The position numbers were made by a program, and so were the translations under genes. Under the pieces are notes generated by a model that saw nothing but the letters and a program-made list of their open reading frames with translations, had not been told where the DNA came from and ran no database searches. Source: Acetobacteraceae bacterium AT-5844 (lineage in GTDB: Bacteria; Pseudomonadota; Alphaproteobacteria; Acetobacterales; Acetobacteraceae). Taken from it: DNA of 64,000 nucleotides. The stretch is from the NCBI GenBank assembly GCA_000245075.1, contig JH600053.1, positions 17,753 through 81,752 of the forward strand, in the 5' to 3' direction. Positions 61,278 through 64,000 of the stretch are shown here, piece by piece; within the stretch, counting starts at the first letter, position 1, and the number at the start of each line of letters is the position of its first letter.

Positions 61278-62755
61278 GTTCCGCTCAATTTGCGCCGGCA
61301 TTGCCTGCCACGAGAGGTGTGACATGGCTGCGCGCAGTTTGTGCGATGTGCATGGCTTTGTTCGTTATTGGCTTTGCTTTTTTTGATGAGATCGAGGCCG
61401 CGTTGCGGACTTGGGATAGCTCTACAGCGTACAATCATTGCTGGTTAGTACTTCCGGTGGCGGGTTGGCTGGCATGGTCTCGCAGAGACCGGTTGAAGGC
61501 CATAAGGCCTGAGCCATGGCCCGCCGGCACTTTCGGTGTAGCAGCGGCCGCGATAGCGTGGGTGGCAGCCGAACGACTGGGAATTATGGAGGGGCGTCAG
61601 CTGGCCGTGATCGGGATGGTGTGGGCGCTGGTACTTTCAGTGTTCGGTTGGCCCTTCGTCAAGGCCATGGCCGCGCCGCTGTCTTACCTGGTGTTCCTTG
61701 TGCCGTTTGGTGAGTTCATGGTGCCATCCCTGCAACGGTGGACTGCATGGTTCATCGTCGGGGGCCTGAATGTTCTGGGTATCCCTAACTATCACGATGA
61801 TCTTGTCATTGAGATTCCCGCTGGATCTTTTCTCGTAGCCGAAGCCTGTGCAGGTCTGCGCTTCATGGTTGCGGCTTTGGCCTTTGGCGCTTTGTATGCT
61901 TTCACGATGTTCCAAAGCCCTTGGCGCAGGGTAGCGGTCATGGCATTGGCCGTGATTGTGCCTCTCGTTGCCAATGGAGCGCGTGCGCTTGGTATCGTGC
62001 TGCTCGGGCATTATGTCGGGAATGCAGAGGCTGCTGCGGCTGATCATGTGGTCTACGGCTGGGTATTCTTTTCCGTCGTAATTCTCTTGTTAGTTCTGGT
62101 GGGGATGCCTTTCCGGGAGGACCGCGACCGCGCTCTGGTCATCTTGTCAGCTTACCCGGGAAGTCAGCGAGGCATGGCGTCGCTGGTGAGTTCCGCCCTA
62201 TTATGCAGTATGCTGGCGGTAGGCGCGCCGGCCTTCGCCCATATTCTGGATAGCGGCGAACCGCCTACCACCTTGCCGTTCCAGCTGTCGCTGGCGGGGG
62301 GATGCGGGAGTGGATCGAACGAGGCAGTCGATCGGTGTGAAAATGCGGTGGTGACGGCGAGCTTGGTGGTGTTTTCGCCGAGGACGACCTGGGCGAAGGT
62401 GTCAGCCGAGCGCCGAAAACTCATGATTCAGAGCGATGAGGCCCTGACCTTTAGCATAGCCACCGACGGCGCTGTGTGGCACGCCCGGCAGGATCGCGAC
62501 GGAGGAACCGTTGTTGCCCTTGCCTCCTGGTTGAACGGTCGTCCAGCTGGGGATGGCCTGCGCAGCCGGCTCGTCCAGGCGCTCAACAGCCTATTTGGGG
62601 GCAGGGGCCAGCCTGTCATTGGGGTTGTCGCGGTACAGCCTGGGGTAAGCATCACGAATGCGGCGGCCCAGCAGCGGTATCGCGCCTGGATACGGAAGCT
62701 GGTGGAAGCGGGCGCAACCTCTATGACGACGGAGGGCTTGGCCCTTTCACGCTAA
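61274..62755 (+). CDS. xrtA: Exosortase A with EpsI-like C-terminal domain
   Basis: A 493-residue inner-membrane transpeptidase-like protease. Residues 1-290 contain about eight hydrophobic spans. The exosortase triad is present: Cys192 in VAEACAGLRFMVAAL, Arg237 in VANGARALGIVLLG, His258 in DHVVYGWVFF. This type removes PEP-CTERM tails and anchors the proteins. Residues about 315-493 are an EpsI-like domain with one span then a periplasmic region (TTWAKVSAERRKLMIQSDE, VWHARQDRDGGTVVALASW). In many bacteria EpsI is a separate gene; here it is fused. The GTG at 61274 overlaps the upstream stop. No PEP-CTERM substrate lies nearby. Confidence 0.95.
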   Translation: MSSAQFAPALPATRGVTWLRAVCAMCMALFVIGFAFFDEIEAALRTWDSSTAYNHCWLVLPVAGWLAWSRRDRLKAIRPEPWPAGTFGVAAAAIAWVAAERLGIMEGRQLAVIGMVWALVLSVFGWPFVKAMAAPLSYLVFLVPFGEFMVPSLQRWTAWFIVGGLNVLGIPNYHDDLVIEIPAGSFLVAEACAGLRFMVAALAFGALYAFTMFQSPWRRVAVMALAVIVPLVANGARALGIVLLGHYVGNAEAAAADHVVYGWVFFSVVILLLVLVGMPFREDRDRALVILSAYPGSQRGMASLVSSALLCSMLAVGAPAFAHILDSGEPPTTLPFQLSLAGGCGSGSNEAVDRCENAVVTASLVVFSPRTTWAKVSAERRKLMIQSDEALTFSIATDGAVWHARQDRDGGTVVALASWLNGRPAGDGLRSRLVQALNSLFGGRGQPVIGVVAVQPGVSITNAAAQQRYRAWIRKLVEAGATSMTTEGLALSR

Positions 62756-63068
62756 GAAAAATGGAACGCCTTATTCCGCGAGGCGTCGGCCTGCGGTGGT
62801 CGAGGTTGGTGCCAAGGCGTCGGAGTAGAGCATGAAGGCTTTGACATCCTCGGGCGGCAGCCGAGGCGGCACCTTCCTCTGCCGTATCGTGCTGACGCCT
62901 TTTTGTGTGGGAGCCGTGGCAGGACATTCCTTGCCTATGCCTTAAGGCAGGCAGGGCGAGCCTGGGAGACGCCGCTGAGCCCCAGATACACAAGGCCGTG
63001 GATCGCTTGAACGCCGATAACCTTCGCCGGATTGCGGGGTTCGATTCGCATAATGTGGAGTCAGCGAC
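62756..63068. other. Intergenic stretch after exosortase A
   Basis: About 310 bases with no supportable gene. It includes a perfect 12-bp palindrome TGCCTTAAGGCA (62938-62949) and a sigma-54-like TGGCAGG...TTGCC (62917-62935) whose GG-GC spacing is 13 rather than 10, so it is not accepted as a promoter. It must contain the promoter of the small lipoprotein if that gene is separate from the exosortase operon. Confidence 0.45.
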
Positions 63069-63272
63069 ATGCGAATCCTTACCCTGGCAACGGCAGCTTC
63101 CATCCTGGCCCTGATGGCTTGCGCCGATCGCAGCAGACCAGTGGGCGCCCCGGGCAATCCAAACCTAACCGCGCCGGGTGTGGCGTCGCCGCAAGGCGGG
63201 TTGCGCGGCGGCGGGGAGGGCGGATCGGGCGGCCAGTCAGGCCAGTCCGGTCAGTCCGGCCAGGGTCGATAG
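63069..63272 (+). CDS. Small lipoprotein with Gly/Ser/Gln-rich tail
   Basis: A 67-residue predicted lipoprotein. The signal MRILTLATAASILALMAC has a lipobox ending at Cys18; the mature part is short, Pro/Gly-rich and closes with three SGQ-type repeats (GGQSGQSGQSGQGR). TGGAG is 8 bases before the ATG. No family is recognised. Its position after the exosortase gene may be chance. The composition makes a surface-exposed flexible tail likely. Confidence 0.6.
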   Translation: MRILTLATAASILALMACADRSRPVGAPGNPNLTAPGVASPQGGLRGGGEGGSGGQSGQSGQSGQGR

Positions 63273-63490
63273 TATCCGGAGGCCGCACTGCTCATGGAGA
63301 AGGCCTGGGGCGAAGCGTCTGTGGGCCCAGCAGAGCGGCTTTCGCCACGCCTGGCAGGGCGCGCTGACCTTGCCTTAGGAGCGGAGCAATCCCGGCGGCA
63401 ACGGCATAATCAGAGGCGGATGCCTTGGAGGGCGATCGTGTTGCCCCGCGATAAGGGAAGCCCTTCCGCAGGTACTCTCAAGGTTTCTCC

Positions 63491-63575
63491 TCAGGCCGTG
63501 GCGGCTTCCGGCAACGCATGCATCCGGCTGCTGTGCGCGCAGGCCTCGCCCATCAGCAGCAAGGCCGGGCCATTC
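63491..63575 (-). pseudogene. Last codons of an apparent uroporphyrinogen-III methyltransferase gene
   Basis: In one minus-strand frame the translation NGPALLLMGEACAHSSRMHA runs on to LPEAATA and a TGA (63491-63493). The NGPALLLMGE motif is typical of the C-terminus of uroporphyrinogen-III C-methyltransferase (CobA/SUMT), which supplies sirohaem to nitrite reductase and is often next to nitrate assimilation genes. It directly follows a truncated nitrate reductase in a different frame. Only about 27 codons remain, so it is a remnant. Confidence 0.5.
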
Positions 63576-64000
63576 CGTCACGCCACGGCACGCGCAGACG
63601 GTGCGGGAAGGCGGCGACCCATCCGGCGGGCCGCCGGCCAGCAGGGCGGCGAGCCAATCGCGCGCCGGCAGCGTGGCGGCCTCCGGCGCCGGGCTCGGCG
63701 AGCAGGTCGCGCAGCCGGCCGAAGGCGTCCTCCGGCGTGTCCTGCCCGGCCAGTTCATGCCGCCAGAAGCCGCCGGGCAGAGGTGCGCGGTTCAACAGCG
63801 CGCCGCTGCCATCCGGCAGTTCGGCGGCGGAAAGAACAAAACCGTGCCAGCGTGCGGCCCAGGGGCGGATGGCGACGGGCGCGTGCTTCAACTCAGGCTG
63901 GGCGCTGACCGGGTCGGTGGCCGCCGGCAGCAGTGGATCGGCGCGGCCGGTGGCGGCCAGGCGGTCCGTCCAGTGCATCGGCAGGAAGGCCACGCCGCGC
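63571..64000 (-). pseudogene. nasA: 3' part of an assimilatory nitrate reductase gene, frameshifted and truncated
   Basis: From the right edge the minus strand reads GVAFLPMHWTDRLAATGRAD and DPVSAQPELKHAPVAIRPWA, the molybdopterin-dinucleotide-binding end of NasA-type nitrate reductases. Near 63691-63693 the frame changes: removing one C from a CCC run continues the protein as PEAATLPARDWLAALLAG and then RTVCACRGVTE, the start of the C-terminal BFD-like [2Fe-2S] domain. That domain stops after the first CxC pair and the CobA-like remnant follows. Both lesions together indicate loss of function, though a sequencing error could account for the single-base change. Confidence 0.6.

Noticed and set aside
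62917-62935. Sigma-54-like TGGCAGG...TTGCC upstream of the small lipoprotein
   Set aside because: The GG and GC dinucleotides are 13 bases apart; a working -24/-12 promoter needs 10.
1-64000. CRISPR arrays, tRNA or rRNA genes, insertion sequences
   Set aside because: No regular spaced repeats, cloverleaf-like conserved arms or transposase motifs were noticed when reading through the window.

Overview
The window is high-GC DNA whose gene content suggests an alphaproteobacterium of the Acetobacteraceae, with Roseomonas-like genera the best guess. The suggestion rests on four periplasmic Bug/TctC solute receptors, each with an oxidoreductase and/or a GntR, IclR or LysR regulator nearby, and on a complete XrtA (exosortase A) exopolysaccharide locus. 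No rRNA, tRNA, CRISPR array or intact insertion sequence was seen.

The left part (about 0.3-21.7 kb) is a patchwork of small catabolic modules. These are: a cupin; a MarR-GNAT fusion; an Ldh_2 dehydrogenase, metallo-hydrolase and Bug receptor operon facing a GntR regulator; a second Bug receptor and an SDR; an Rrf2 regulator overlapping a thioredoxin-reductase-like flavoprotein; a lone AAA ATPase; a Bug receptor and FAD oxidoreductase facing an IclR regulator; a fourth Bug receptor downstream of a GntR/FCD regulator; and an ExaC-type aldehyde dehydrogenase. Several regulator genes have a perfect palindrome at or near their start, giving a readable set of candidate operators. Decay is also visible: a DUF1801 gene broken by one missing base, a GntR fragment, and a LysR gene with both a frameshift and a nonsense codon.

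From 21.9 to 25.2 kb lies a likely acquired segment: a protein with two ParB-like DGQHR-type halves, a gene-poor AT-rich stretch of about 1.2 kb, and an XRE regulator with a clear intrinsic terminator.

The right part (25.2-63.3 kb) is one large XrtA/exopolysaccharide locus. Leftward genes run from the EpsB2-type sugar transferase through PrsK, PrsR, PrsT, an O-antigen-ligase-like protein, glycosyltransferases, a large secreted protein of unknown function, an epimerase, an amidotransferase, a Wzx flippase and further glycosyltransferases, with a glycosyltransferase-deacetylase fusion. Rightward genes from the same divergent promoter region encode the Wza-type exporter, chain-length protein, tyrosine-kinase-like ATPase, outer-membrane barrel, secretion ATPase, deacetylase, FemAB protein, sugar transferase and exosortase A carrying an EpsI-like tail. 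Together they encode polysaccharide priming, assembly, flipping, polymerisation or ligation, export, and the sorting of surface proteins, controlled by a sensor kinase and a sigma-54 type activator. No PEP-CTERM substrate is encoded in the window.

The extreme right end is a scar in which the 3' end of an assimilatory nitrate reductase gene runs into the last codons of an apparent uroporphyrinogen-III methyltransferase gene.
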